Notes: generated by a model not told the origin, from the letters alone. A DNA stretch of 64,000 bases from Isoetes taiwanensis (GCA_021234155.1 JAJEKV010000040.1:3327799-3391798), one strand, 5' to 3'. Counted from the stretch's first letter, positions 1 to 12,061 are shown. Made by a program: numbers and translations.

Positions 1-770
1 ACCCCATGTCGTTTTAGCATCACCCGAATCATCACAAAGCTCTGCTCTGTATCAGAGTTAGAAATACCCAATGGTGAACCCGGAATCCAGCTTATCCGGG
101 TTGGGTAAGTTTCACTGTCTAAAACTATTTCATTGAGCCGCTGCTTGGCTGTATTGAACAGGGGAGGTCATCTTATAAAATAAGAGTTCCCACGAATCAA
201 TTAATATTACTGTCAGGGGAGCTCCAATATAGTATCCAACCCAAATGAATACAATCTGTCATACAAAACTTACAGCTCATACCTCGAAGCTACAACTCGA
301 GGCAAGGCAGCAATCCGCTGTGTCCGCTCATAAAGGCCGGGAAGGTTTCAAGAAAGCTTGCAACTGGAAAATCTTACAAGTCCACAACCCTAACTATAGG
401 TCGAAAATAGCCAAGAGGCATTACTGAGGTTAAAATAATAACCCCAATATTGCAAGACACAGCCTATATTTCCATAAGGATTGATATGCTTACCATAGTG
501 AAAAAGGCAAGATCCTTACTAAGAATATTCTCATATAATATATTCTTAAGCCAAGAACAACAAAGCAGCATTTAGACTTAGGGGAATAAATATGAGACCA
601 GAGGTCAATTAGAAAATACTGTCAGCTTGGAACGAGCATGGAATAACCAATAGATAGGCTCTATCATCAGAGTAGGAAGTACCAAAAATATTGGGCCATG
701 TTTAAATATGTCAAAATAGAGTAACTTAAGGTGCACAATTAAATAAATCATGCAAGCTTCATAAAAAAAA
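1..770. repeat. Direct repeat A, left copy (cut by window edge)
   Basis: This block recurs almost without change 3915 bases further on, at 3916-4685. A short open frame inside it gives the same 60-residue peptide in both copies, which reflects recent duplication rather than coding. No LTR termini (TG...CA), primer-binding site, polypurine tract or gag/pol frames lie between the copies, so I read this as a segmental duplication and not an LTR pair. The block ends in a run of eight A at 763-770. Confidence 0.85.
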
Positions 771-772
771 CC

Positions 773-1872
773 CTACCTCCAACCGTAGAGTGGGGCATAA
801 TAAATTTCCTGCTTTACTCAGATATAGGGGTGGCAGGCCCCTACTCAGAGCAGGAGCCATGCCACACCCTATGCGAGCCATCTGCCAACTTAAGCATGAA
901 CAAGGCATGAACGAGGCATCTGCACCTTCACTGTATACTAGATGCCAACTAGAAATACACTTATTTACCTTAAATTTAGAAGTGATTGTTAGGAACTTGC
1001 ACAATCTCCATGGAATGAAACTGAGTTCCAGCAAATGAACCTGTCATAATACATCATGCACTTAAGCCAAGTGGCTTTGTACATCTGCCGAGTGGCAATT
1101 ATGGCCTTGATGCCAAATGATACATCTGTAATATTTGAAAAATCATGTTATTAACTAGAATAACAATAAGGCTTCAAGCATAGTGGCAGGCCAAGTGGCA
1201 AATGTGGCAGTAATGTTGGATACTGCATAATGAGTACATGTTGGCCTAATGGCAAAGCCGAGTGGCACTTTTGGCATTGGAGCCGAAATAAGTACTACCA
1301 TATAAATTTATGATATTACGAGGTACATTATCATGAAGACTAGGAATTCAGCATCATGAGCCAAGACCAGTTTAAATATATGAAAGAACTTTCATATGAC
1401 GATATACCTCAAATAGTCTGACCCCTGCATTTAGAGTATCTGAACTTCATCAGTAGCTCATACACTTAGGTTTGGTGCATTCATCCTCTCAAGTCGAATT
1501 TGCACAACCAGTTTTGAACACAAGAAATTGTGTTTCCCATATCCTAAACCCACAAGTAGGATAACGATCCTGAGCCATGGCATGTTTGAATTCCCATATT
1601 CAGCCAAGCAGCTGCAACATTCCATATTCTTTTTATCATAACACCATCTCAAGAGTTCTGAGTTCCAACTTGGAGTCATTATTTCGAACTCGCACTCATC
1701 TTGATTTACATATTCAGCCTGTCATCATGCAATAGAAATATGAGAGATTAAAAAAGTAGTGCACAAGGCAAGAGATACCAGAAGATATCTAAGCTTTAAT
1801 ATAAAATCAAATGAAAAAAACACCTTAACCAAGGAAATATGGCAGCACTGATAAGACCAATGCACAGAAGTG
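773..1872. other. 1.1-kb segment present only in the left duplicate
   Basis: The segment lies between repeat A and repeat B in the left duplicate and is missing from the right one. It is bounded by the same 14 bases, TCATAAAAAAAACC, at 759-772 and 1873-1886. It shows several scattered occurrences of a short AAGTGGC/GAGTGGC motif around 1070-1270. A 73-codon frame on the minus strand (1458-1679) has no recognisable domain. I see no gene here. Confidence 0.6.
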
Positions 1873-3100
1873 TCATAAAAAAAACCGGCTTGAACTAGTT
1901 AAACCTAGCACAAACATCAGCTTCGGTCAATCCCTCCGCTGTCTTATCTGGCCATACGAGGACCTTACAGTCCAGGATGGTACCATATGTCCAGGGAACA
2001 CAGTAAACAACAGATATACTATTAAAACCCAATCCCAACCAAGGCTTATATTCCAAAGGAATATTAAGTCCAATGTAACTTGGTCTTTAGGGGAACAAGC
2101 ATCGAGACTTAGATCACAACAAATAGTAATCTAGAATGATAACAGGTAGTGCATAGGAACTCTATCAGGGCCCTAATGTGTCATGTATAATGTACCCCTT
2201 TGACCACTTATGATAACAATAAAAAATTCCTTTACCATTCAGAATAATTAACAAACCACCCTGGGTCTTTTTATCAGGGATTGGGAATGCCTTAATATAC
2301 ACGGCCCATAAGGACATTGTAAAAGCCCCCATAAGTCATCCCTAAGGACACATCTTTTCCTAAACCCGACTCGGTTTAACATGCAATATCGGTACAACCT
2401 CTTGAGACTCTTTGTACCTATTCAGGGATCAACATATGACAATTAGAATTATTAATGTTACGAAAGATAGGAACAAATGCTTGAACTGCTATTTTTCATT
2501 CCAACTTTCATGGCGATATAAATCCATTATAACGAGACAAAATATCTTCATATTCAACATATTCAAAAGTCTGTAACAGCAGATTAAAGACATCACAATA
2601 GATATGTTGAAACTTGAGACAAGTATATCATATGTAAGCCTCGGATAATAATGGACGCCATCTTTCCAAGTCAAGGATAGGCCTTACAAAAATTATGGCG
2701 ACCTTAGAAAGAAGTAGCAGCTCATAAAAATGTTATAAACCAAATAGAGTACCTTGGTCCTGAGATATAGAGAAATATCCTTTTGCACAAGCTACAGCAA
2801 ATTAGCAGTAGCTATCATTTTTCAGAAACCTTTTAGACACCTTCAGATTTGACACACCAGTCCCCATTTGTATGCCGATTCCCAAGAACTCCTAATACAT
2901 ATTGGACAAAAGGAAAACATTAAGAGGAGAAGCCCGCACTGCGACCAATCAATACATCATTAGCCTGATAAGGGTAAAGATGCAAGGGCCAAAAGGTACC
3001 TTAGGCTTCTCGGTTGTCAACCGATCACCTAATGTAAACCTTTTGCCCAAAAGATTAAATGAGAACAGGAAAAAATTAACAAGCTAGTTTAAAACATTGA
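1873..3100. repeat. Degenerate repeat B, left copy
   Basis: Parts of this block match 4705-5370: 1885-1945 with 4706-4765, and 2895-3045 with 5215-5343, including a shared GCAAGGGCCAAAAGGTAC. The copies are much more diverged than repeat A. The stretch from 3100 to 3915 holds nothing I can name. Confidence 0.55.
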
Positions 3101-3915
3101 GAGAGAAGAACCTCTACATAATTACAGAAATATCAGTGAGCAGAATGCAAATACTCCTTTTAAGTATCACTATTCTAATATTTTAAAGGCCACCTATATT
3201 TTAAACGGCACTTAAAGCCTGAGATTACAATCTTTGTCTTAATACTTGGGACACTAAGGCAAGTACCTCAAAAGACATAAATATTATCTTTCCATTACAA
3301 ATGGGGAAGTGCGAATGCATGCTTAAACTGGTTTCGACAACAACGGCCATAACCAACTACTTCATACGATCAATGTAAATCTAAGTAGAAGTCATAAGAG
3401 CCGACCCCTTAAATCAATTAATGGATAACCACCTAAAACAAACCTGTTTTTTAGGCATTTAACGAACTAGAAGACATTCCCTTCTCGGATCTTTAAGTTC
3501 GGATTAAGTCATGATTGCATGCCATGACTAACATCTCAGATTTTTGTCCTAGCGGGACTCTTGCCTTTACTAATAACGAATTTTCTTAGCTATTTTGGAA
3601 AAATATAATGCCATACCTGGTTAACCATAGTGCCAGTGCTAGATCAAAAGATGTCTTCCATCTCGGACCCTGGAACCTAATCAGACTTTTTCCATAGCTT
3701 TGCTTAATGGAAGAATATGATATTAATGCTGATCAAGAAAGCCAGCCACACTTTTGTATTATTTGCCCCGGGTTTCCCATTTTCATTGCATTATTTGCCC
3801 TGCTTGCTTCCCCACAGCTCGCTGCTGGCCTCCATGTCCACAGCTTAACTTATATATTCAAAAATCATTTTGAATAGAGTTGGAGAGCGGCCTATTTTAA
3901 AGACATGCTTTGCAA

Positions 3916-4674
3916 ACCCCATGTCGTTTTAGCATCACCCGAATCATCACAAAGCTCTGCTCTGTATCAGAGTTAGAAATACCCAATGGTGAACCCGGAA
4001 TCCAGCTTATCCGGGTTGGGTAAGTTTCACTGTCTAAAACTATTTCATTGAGCCGCTGCTTGGCTGTATTGAACAGGGGAGGTCATCTTATAAAATAAGA
4101 GTTCCCACGAATCAATTAATATTACTGTCAGGGGAGCTCCAATATAGTATCCAACCCAAATGAATACAATCTGTCATACAAAACTTACAGCTCATACCTC
4201 GAAGCTACAACTCGAGGCAAGGCAGCAATCCGCTGTGTCCGCTCATAAAGGCCGGGAAGGTTTCAAGAAAGCTTGCAACTGGAAAATCTTACAAGTCCAC
4301 AACCCTAACTACAGGTCGAAAATAGCCAAGAGGCATTACTGAGGTTAAAATAATAACCCCAATATTGCAAGACACAGCCTATATTTCCATAAGGATTGAT
4401 ATGCTTACCATAGTGAAAAAGGCAAGATCCTTACTAAGAATATTCTCATATAATATATTCTTAAGCCAAGAACAACAAAGCAGCATTTAGACTTAGGGGA
4501 ATAAATATGAGACCAGAGGTCAATTAGAAAATACTGTCAGCTTGGAACGAGCATGGAATAACCAATAGATAGGCTCTATCATCAGAGTAGGAAGTACCAA
4601 AAATATTGGGCCATGTTTAAATATGTCAAAATAGAGTAACTTAAGGTGCACAATTAAATAAATCATGCAAGCTT

Positions 4675-4685
<11 letters not shown>
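3916..4685. repeat. Direct repeat A, right copy
   Basis: This is a near-perfect copy of 1-770. It runs straight into a homopolymer of about 30 A (about 4678-4707) and then into repeat B, without the intervening 1.1 kb seen in the left copy. Confidence 0.85.
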
Positions 4686-4705
<20 letters not shown>

Positions 4706-4709
<4 letters not shown>

Positions 4710-5370
4710 GGCTCGAACTAGCAGACGCTAGACCAACATCTACCTCGATCAATCCCTTAGCAGTATCAACATCCTAATATCTAAACTGAGCAAGCCAGTC
4801 TAGACTACTACCTCTTCTCCCAAAACCTAAGTAATTTGAAGACCATTTTTATTCATTAAAATCATAAGAAATAAGAAGTAAGTCATCTGTTACAGTCATC
4901 AATATGAATTCTGTGCAATTACATAGACTATGAACTCTATGTACAATTGTTTGAAATTTATGCCCAGAACTTGACTTTAGCTTATCAACTGTTAAGCTAT
5001 CCAAACATATATAAGTTGAGTCAAGAGGACCATACCACATGTATCAATGTATCAGTTATCTAAAATAATTGTGTTACTTGAATCGCTCTGATTATGTAGG
5101 CCATCACTATTGCAGCCCATATTCCAATGAATAGACAACTCCAAACTCCAAGTGGCCTTGTCCACGTCCTTTTCGAAAATTCCACATCCTTCACGCTAAA
5201 GCCAACTCTAAGCAAAGTAAACACAATTAGAGGAGAGAACCCGTACCTGCAGCCAATCAATATATAATTAGCGTAAAAACAATAAATGTGCAAGGGCCAA
5301 AAGGTACATTGGGTCTCTCAGTTTATCACTTGCATCTTTTTGCCCTGAGAGAGAACTTTAACACGAAAAA
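4706..5370. repeat. Degenerate repeat B, right copy
   Basis: It begins directly after the A30 tract and matches the left repeat B in patches. It keeps a minus-strand frame (5060-5246) that looks like a terminal exon, whereas the matching part of the left copy is degenerate. Confidence 0.55.
5060..5246 (-). CDS. Candidate terminal exon of a membrane protein
   Basis: On the minus strand an acceptor-like CTGCAG is followed from 5246 by an open frame that ends in a stop at 5060. The encoded tail is hydrophobic: SPLIVFTLL, then a basic linker with SKRTWTRP, then a probable membrane span (SCLFIGIWAAIVMAYII) and a short C-terminus. The composition looks like a real protein end, but I do not recognise the family and see no upstream exons with confidence. 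The homologous site at about 2895-2960 in the left duplicate no longer reads through. It may be a gene fragment carried in the duplication. Confidence 0.35.
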
Positions 5371-5858
5371 TAGAAATACAACTTGACATTTTGATGAGTC
5401 AATAACTGTTTTCACATCTGCACTTGTCACCAAACATTTAGACAGCAATATGCATTCCATGTATAGACATGGTACAAGAAGTTTTACCTTGAATATAAAT
5501 CAGTTTTCTCTAATATCACATTATGTATATACACATACCAGATTGTGCTAGTGCATTCAACAATTGGTTTCAGCATGCAGGAAGCATTTATAGGGACTTC
5601 AAGTTTTGCAACATGTAGAACGTATGGAACTTGGTACATGATGGCTGTTATAAATCTATTTTATTGTATCATTGCACAATACTAACTCATCTTCCAAACA
5701 AATATTTTTTATAAGTTTTAGAAAGAGATTTCCCTTTTTAATTTCGGCCAAGCTTGCAATCTTGTGTAACACCAGCCATGCTTGCATCTTGCTGGCTTGC
5801 AGTTTTGCATATAACCTAGCATCTCAACTGTAAGCATATCATTCTCTATTACTGCAAG
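5371..5858. other. Intergenic, no feature seen
   Basis: AT-rich sequence without a coding frame, repeat or RNA gene that I can support. Confidence 0.5.
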
Positions 5859-6951
5859 CTGGAAAGCCCTGTATGCAATGCAAAACAACAGTCACAAGGC
5901 AGAGCTGTATGCATGGGGTCACCAGGCACACTTGTTCAGGGCCTTGGTTGAACCGGTCCTCCTCTATGGGGCAGAAGTGTGGGGGCCAGTGATATCCCTC
6001 ACCACTTGGAACGATCTAGAGCAGGTACAGAAGGCCTTCTTGGCCCGGGCACTGGGAGTGAAATCCACGGTTCCATATCAGATCTTGCTCCAGGAGACAG
6101 GCTTCCTTCCATTACAGAGGGCTACGCTGGAACGTCACATTATTTACTTCCAGAAGGTGGTGGCTATGGATGAAGCCCGACTGCCCAACCTTGCTTTGGT
6201 AGTGGCGATGGGCCCGCAGCGACTCAAAGCCTGCTAGAAAGACAAGCAAGTCCAGTGGTTCTCGCGATGGAATGTGCAGGCACACAGATGTGGACCAGTG
6301 CATACGCCGAAGGAACGCGCTGCCTTGAAGCAGTACTATGGCCAAGCTTTGGGATGCAGAGGCCCTGTCACATGTCAAGGTGGCAAATTATCGACAGCAG
6401 GTTAATCCCATGCTCACAAGGGGCCCACACCACTACCTGCGCACCCATCTACCCATGAAAAAGCGCAGGGTGATTGCTTCCATTCGCACAGGTGCACACC
6501 ACCTCCGCATTGAGACAGGGAGATGGATTCGGGAGCCGCGTGAGGACAGAGTCTGTCAGTGCTGTCAACAGGGCGCCATTGAGGATGAAAGTCACGCCCT
6601 CCAGGCCTGTCCGGCATACGAGCATATCCGGGCTCGGTATGCTCGGTTAGTTGTGCCCCATCAGGCCCTGCATGAGCTACTGAGCACGGCCTCTGTAGGC
6701 TTGTTGGGATCGTACCTCCGGGAGGTAATGGATACGCGGACTCAGTTATGCCCCCCTGTCCGACATTAACCTCAGCTGTACTTGTGATTATGTATATAAC
6801 TGTGCAGTATGTCAGCATCCTTATTGCTACTAAGGTTTTTCCCCCGAAAACCCTTCGGGGCAGGGGGTTTTTTAATCCTGGTAGTAATACGCCTGCTGCT
6901 CTCTCTTTGTACTTGGGTCCCATAGGCCAGTTGGTCTCCGTGGCATTTGTT
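5859..6951 (+). mobile_element. 5'-truncated LINE, family B copy 1
   Basis: The block is collinear with 54799-55880 and starts abruptly inside the reverse-transcriptase ORF, the usual 5' truncation of LINE insertions. It carries the region after the RT, a zinc knuckle and a 3' UTR with a G/C-rich hairpin (CCCCGAAAACCCTTCGGGG). It stops at GGTCTCCGTGG (about 6951). The other copy continues from that point with ACGATAAAATCATA and a (TTCTA)n tail, so this copy also lacks its last bases. Confidence 0.85.
5878..6769 (+). pseudogene. LINE ORF2 C-terminal part (post-RT and zinc knuckle)
   Basis: Two overlapping frames are involved. The first (5878-6237) encodes LVEPVLLYGAEVWG, the conserved segment that follows the RT domain in non-LTR retrotransposons, and then an LxxQETGFLP-type region. 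The second (6338-6769) encodes HHLRIETGRW followed by a Cys-x2-Cys-x9-His-x4-Cys knuckle (VCQCC...ESHALQAC). At least one frameshift between about 6235 and 6340 separates them. No endonuclease or RT catalytic motif is present, so the fragment is inactive. A minus-strand frame over the same bases is a shadow. Confidence 0.85.
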
Positions 6952-7056
6952 GAAGCTGGAGGAAAGCATAAACGCCAAGTTCAGAGCTCCCACGAGCTTA
7001 CTGCTGGTCACATAGATAATGTCGGATTTCACATGCCCAAAGATTCCGAGAGGTAA
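6952..7056 (+). other. Exon-like remnant next to the LINE
   Basis: Directly after the LINE junction an open frame continues for about 35 codons (AFVEAGGKHKRQV ... PKDSER) and meets a consensus splice donor, GAGAG|GTAATT, at about 7056. The composition is protein-like, but the stretch is too short to name. It may be a host exon cut by the LINE, or chance. Confidence 0.2.
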
Positions 7057-10000
7057 TTATATTATTGATTGACTGATTTGAGTTTTGGGTTTCTAATAAT
7101 CTGGCATTTGTTAAAATTAATCATTTGATTTGTACTTTTTATGGGATTAAGAGCAGTGGCAACACACCGTGCATGAATTTAGCTTTGAATTTATAAGCCC
7201 AAGAGCATTAAAATCTAATTGGGATTCGATTCCCCAAGCTTTGTTATTTTGGTTGGCCGTGTTGTATCAGGCTTTTGGAATACTGATATAACCATTGAGT
7301 TGTTTTTTTTAAATCCTCCCTTAGAATCGGGTCAACATGGGGCAGTTTGACCCCATCCTGACTTGTGAAGAACGGATGACAAGGCTTCTCATGGAATATC
7401 TCGCGGGATATGCCATGATCCAAGGGCCACGAAAAAATAATACACGCTCTAGCAATAATATCTTATATTATAATGTTTTGTAATGGACCACGCCCTAGAT
7501 CTAGCGGTTGATATTTGTTTGGCCCATCCGACGGTTGACAAAAAGACTAAAGGAAAAAAAGGCCGCGTTGTGTATTTTCTCCCTTTGTTTTTTCTTACGA
7601 TAGGGTAGCGATGGAGCTTTTACCAAGGGGTGTTTGTGCCGAGATGGATTTGTGGAGGTCTGTCTGTAGTTGCTGAAAGTATGTAAATGCTATTTTTCTA
7701 CTTTGTTTCTTGACTGGGATCTTTATCAAAGTCGGCTTCAACAAACTGTCTCTCCAGGGTCAATTTCAGCAAATCCGGTGTATCCCTGTAGCTATATTTT
7801 TCTTTTGGCTTCACAATCTCGGCCTAAGCAAAATACAGTTAGGGTTCTTTGTTTACTGCTCGGGTTAATCAGACTGAATGGATTTGTGGAGCTGAATGGA
7901 TTCTTCCCCTATATCCTCTTGCTTACACGGCAGAAAGGAGCAAAGCTATATAGGATGTGCTAAGGTCCATGCTTGCTCATAAGCACTTTAAATCCATGGC
8001 ATTTGTTACAGTATCAAAAGAAAATCTTAAGATGAAGAGAAATTCAGATGTTCCAGGAAGAGTTTATTAGACAGGTAAGAACTATGGCAATACCATTATG
8101 CTTGATAGATGTTGATGCATATTTGTCATTTCTGAAACAGTTCAAGTTCTTAGGCCCTAAACAGGGATAGCGTTATGCAAGGCATAAGTTATATGGCACA
8201 TACTTGATCTTTCTCCTGTCTACTACAAATTTCTTCTACAGATGAAAACATGGAAGATTATATCACTGTGAAGCAAGTTGAACCGGCTGCATGTCGCGTA
8301 TTCTTTGTAGAAAGAAAAGAACCAACAGAGAAACTAGCATAAAGTTTGATAGAGTTATTGAATGTTTATATGAAGTTTAATTTCATCTTCATCTTTCTGC
8401 AAGCTGAGCTTGCTTCTTATGCTTTTACATGTTGCAGGGAGCTGACCATGTTGGAGGGAGCTGACCTGCGCCACATAATATTACGTTGACTATGTAAGCT
8501 ACTTCATTTGTGACAGTATCATTTGTGATATTTCTCATGCACATGGCTTCTACTTTTGCATGTGCGTTCTGCATGTGCAATTTCTTTTATAAATCTGAGT
8601 ATAAACACACTAATGTTGATACTTCAAATAATTGAAGGTATATATCATTTCATCTAAAGTTGCAAGGTGAATTATGCTTTTAAGTGTGAGGATGACTGAA
8701 TGATATATTCCACTTCGCTTTGCAGGGATATGACATCAGTGATGAGGTCCTCCAATAATTAACATAATGACTGACCACAAGAATGTCATATGGACATCAT
8801 TACATTGTTCTCTAAAAGAACAACTTTCTAGGTTCTTCCATTGGTTGTTTGCAAGGTATCAATGGCATTTCCAATGTAGCATTTCTGTCTTGTTTTTGGC
8901 ATGTTAATTTGATTCATGTTTGTAGCAATCAACAATGAGCTTTGCTCCTTCAGCATTAAGCATTAAGACATAAGGCAGAAAGCATACTATGTTTCTAAGT
9001 CTTCGCTCAACATTCTAATTTTAAAAATAAATGACTTGAATTGTTATGATCTATGGTTCAAGTCTATGAATCTATAAAAATTGCAAAGGTTTTGACATTT
9101 GCTACCTTTATGTAAAGGCCAATTAATTTACAATGCCTGGTGCTCACAAATTTAACAACTTAGCATTTAAGGTCATAGATAATCCATGTATAAACGTATG
9201 GCCATAGATATATGTCTCCCATGTGTGTCCTATGCTTGCTTATTCCCTCTTTATTTCATCGGTTGTCCCATGTATCCAATGCTTTGCCGACAAATGATGT
9301 AAATTATTACAACTCATTTGCTGGTCATGTTCTCAACAATAAGGTTTGAGATTTTTCTAAGAAAAAATTCAATACGTCGGTGTCCCATGTGTCCAATGCT
9401 TTGCCCATAAAAGATGTAAATTATTACAACTCATTTGCTAAACCCTTGGTCATGTTACCTCTTGCATTTTGTACTTTCTAGCAAATTTTAAGCTACCAAG
9501 TTACAAAGTAAAGGCAACCTCTCCTTGAGAATGAGCTAGAAGTTGATGTTAGATTAAAAGTACTATCGCATGTAACAAAGCATTTACGTGGTAACATGAA
9601 GCAAGATGTGTGTCATGAACTGATGTCACATAGCGGATAGTGGTCGGGATTTAGTATATAGACAAAGTTAAGTGTGCTTTTGGGACAGAGGGATATGTGC
9701 ATTTGGTTAATAATTCAAACAATTTGCTCTTACAAGATAATGTTGATGATGTTCATCAACTAGGAATTTGCTAAAGAACTAATGGGAATTGGGACTATGA
9801 AATGCATAGACACAACTTGGCATTGTCAAATATAACCCGAATTATACATGTTGAGAATTCTCACTAATAATCAACACATTTATATATATTTAGAGTCCTG
9901 ATAATAAGCACATAGGCTCAGTGGTTTAGAAAATTTTTAGAAGTATATTATAATAGAGAATATTTTTGTGCACTAAATTACTCTATGGATTCCACCAAAT

Positions 10001-10063
10001 TAATCTTTAGATTCTTTGCTACCTTTCAAATATTCAACTTTGTATAAATTTGCTACTCAAGCC
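7057..10063. other. Long intergenic region with exon-like splice signals
   Basis: I find no protein gene. From about 7612 to 8760 there are well-formed splice signals on the plus strand: donor GACAG|GTAAGA near 8077, and acceptors TTCTACAG near 8241, GTTGCAG near 8436 and TTTGCAG near 8725. The intervals between them carry stops in all useful frames. This would fit a spliced non-coding transcript or a decayed gene. A local duplication of about 80 bases around TTTGCC..ATGTAAATTATTACAACTC occurs at 9265-9345 and 9380-9460. Confidence 0.3.
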
Positions 10064-10083
10064 CGGCAATGCTGGGCACCATT
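10064..10083 (+). repeat. Hairpin of Helitron-end type
   Basis: GCCCGGCAATGCTGGGCACC forms a short stem (GCCCGGC/GCTGGGC) around AAT. It resembles the stem at 10398-10425 but is not followed by CTAG here, so it may be an internal or decayed end. Confidence 0.35.
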
Positions 10084-10397
10084 CCAACGACTTTTAAAGT
10101 ACAATGTAATAGATGATATCCACAATAATGCTTGGCCGCATGTAAAACTTATGACATTCCTTATACAAAACCAATACATTCTTCCGAACACAACCAATCA
10201 ATGGACTCTTGGAACAAACCCAACCCATATTATCATGGGCACTTTGCTAAACAATAGAAGCAAACTGTAAAGTCTTGGACGGATTAATGGCACAACTTCC
10301 ACTAACACCAACACAAAGGGAAAGAGGGAGGATCGTAATACCTGGAGCGACACCTCGATAATATTGTTGCCTTATCGTTTACATGTTTGCAACTTAT

Positions 10398-10425
10398 GCT
10401 CAGCAATGCTGGGCACCGTTACTAG
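10398..10425 (+). mobile_element. Helitron-like 3' terminus
   Basis: The sequence GCTCAGC-AAT-GCTGGGC can form a 7-bp stem with one T:G pair. Seven bases later comes CTAG, followed by T. A subterminal hairpin plus CTRR with insertion before T is the established 3' signature of plant Helitrons. A related end on the minus strand lies at 18464-18490. I could not place the 5' TC end, and there is no RepHel gene in the window, so this would be a non-autonomous copy. Confidence 0.5.
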
Positions 10426-10687
10426 TGCTGTTCATATAATCTCTATGTGTTTAAGAATAAGAGCGTCGCATTGTCACTTTTTCTTTTCTTTTTTGTTACT
10501 TTAGGGTAAGAATAGAAATAGGTAAGTAGTGTGATACCATTGTGGCTAATAAAATGAAAGTATAATAAATCCATTTTTTGGAGTGTGGTTGGGCTAGGGT
10601 TTGTATAGTTAGGGTTGCGTCAAGGAAATAAAAGGGCGAAAGAAGCTAGGGCGGCCGGCAAACGGGAAGCCGATGGTGAGTGCATCT
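10426..10687. other. Sequence leading into the 82-bp array
   Basis: The stretch contains GGGTTTGTATAGTTAGGGTTGCG and a GC-richer patch near 10640-10670 that ends in GATGGTGAGTG, an ATG directly followed by a donor-like GTGAGT. It could be the promoter and first exon of a decayed gene. No continuing frame supports that. Confidence 0.2.
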
Positions 10688-11097
10688 GACCATTTTGTTA
10701 GAGTCTGTAAATCCGGTGTTAAAAGGCAGAAGCTTGCACTTTTTGGTTACCATCCTAGAGGAAATTTTTGACCATTTTGTTAGAGTCTGTAAATCCGGTG
10801 TTAAAAGGCAGAAGCTTGCACTTTTTGGTTACCATCCTAGAGGAAATTTTTGACCATTTTGTTAGACTCTGTAAATCCGGTGTTAAAAGGCAGAAGCTTG
10901 CACTTTTTGGTTACCATCCTAGAGGAAATTTTTGACCATTTTGTTAGACTCTGTAAATCCGGTGTTAAAAGGCAGAAGCTTGCACTTTTTGGTTACCATC
11001 CTAGAGGAAATTTTTGACCATTTTGTTAGAATCTGTAAATCCGGTGTTAAAAGGCAGAAGCTTGCACTTTTTGGTTACCATCCTAGAGGAAATTTTT
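10688..11097. repeat. Tandem array, five copies of an 82-bp unit
   Basis: Unit starts (GACCATTTTGTTAGA) fall at 10688, 10770, 10852, 10934 and 11016, and the partial next unit at 11098 breaks off after GAC. Copies differ at only about one position (GAGTC/GACTC/GAATC), so the array is young. 82 is not a multiple of three, so the open frame running out of it at 11014-11265 is not evidence of coding. Repeats are contiguous without spacers, which rules out CRISPR. Confidence 0.95.
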
Positions 11098-11690
11098 GAC
11101 TGGGATGTTATTTCGAAGTGCATAAATGGAAGACTGGAACGGGCTCATATAAGTGCTAGCTCCTTCTTGCAAGCACAGTCTGCCCTATCCCACAATTCTG
11201 TTTCTTTGATACCGAATGTTCTCGCTGTTCTAATACGCTTTTGCATTTTTACCAATGTGTTCTAGTAATGCCGTTATACTGAGTATCAAGTAAACACTTT
11301 TGACAGAGCCAACAATTTAGTTCAACAATGTTTCAAACTTAAAACACAACAGATAAATGGTGAATTGAATCAATGTAAATCGCTGTTCAGATACTCCTCC
11401 ATAAGAAATTTATTATTGCAAATTTGCAGGTTTCTTTTGGTTTCACAATACAAACTTGGAACTGGAGTAATTATCATATTAAATAAAAATACCTCATCAG
11501 ATGAATGGGATGGCCAAGAGCCCGGCTGAGACCCGTATCTTAAAAATCAACTAGAGCCATTTATGCTTTTTAACATGGACTTAAAATTTGTAATGATTTG
11601 CTTCCAATAATTGTCATGCCGGGAGTTAAAATTGTAATGATTTGCTCCCAATAATTGTAATGCCGTGGCAAATTATTATACCTGTGAAAG
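11098..11690. other. Intergenic, no feature seen
   Basis: No gene or repeat that I can support beyond a short imperfect duplication of TAATGATTTGC(T)CCAATAATTG at about 11588-11660. Confidence 0.5.
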
Positions 11691-11776
11691 TTTTGATTAT
11701 TACATGAGATTCTAATGAAAGTGCAATTCTTAGGATTTGAACCAGTGCCATGGGGCCACTTAGTGTATACAAGAAT

Positions 11777-11981
11777 GTGTTGACACATAAGAATGTCACT
11801 TAAAGTGACATTTTTTTACGTGAGAATCAATTATATTATATTCTGTCGAGTAGAGAACCAATATATGTAGAATATGTAGAATGTCGAGTAAATGTGTAGA
11901 ATGTTGGGTTAATGTCTAGAAAAATTGAATGCAAAATCTAATAAACATTCTTTGAAAGAATCGATGTCATGTGTCAACACA
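11777..11981. mobile_element. Foldback MITE-like element, copy A
   Basis: It begins with GTGTTGACACAT and ends with ATGTGTCAACAC (11969-11980), a perfect 12-base inverted terminal repeat. It is about 205 bp long and has no coding frame. Copy B follows at 12133-12302, and both share the interior TTGAATGCAAAATCTA and the right flank CAGAATGTAAT. Confidence 0.55.
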
Positions 11982-12061
11982 CGATTGGACCAAGATGCAG
12001 AATGTAATATAAGTGGTTTTTACATATATATATATAGGAATGTGGAAACACTGCGCAAAGG

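Noticed and set aside
245-427. 60-codon peptide gene present in two identical copies (also 4160-4342)
   Set aside because: Identity follows from the recent DNA duplication. No start context, domain or codon pattern supports coding.
1-4685. LTR retrotransposon with LTRs at 1-770 and 3916-4685
   Set aside because: No TG...CA ends, no primer-binding site after the left copy, no polypurine tract and no gag or pol frame between them. The neighbouring repeat B shows that the whole block is a larger duplication.
10688-11097. CRISPR-like array
   Set aside because: Repeats are contiguous, with no unique spacers, and the sequence is eukaryotic.
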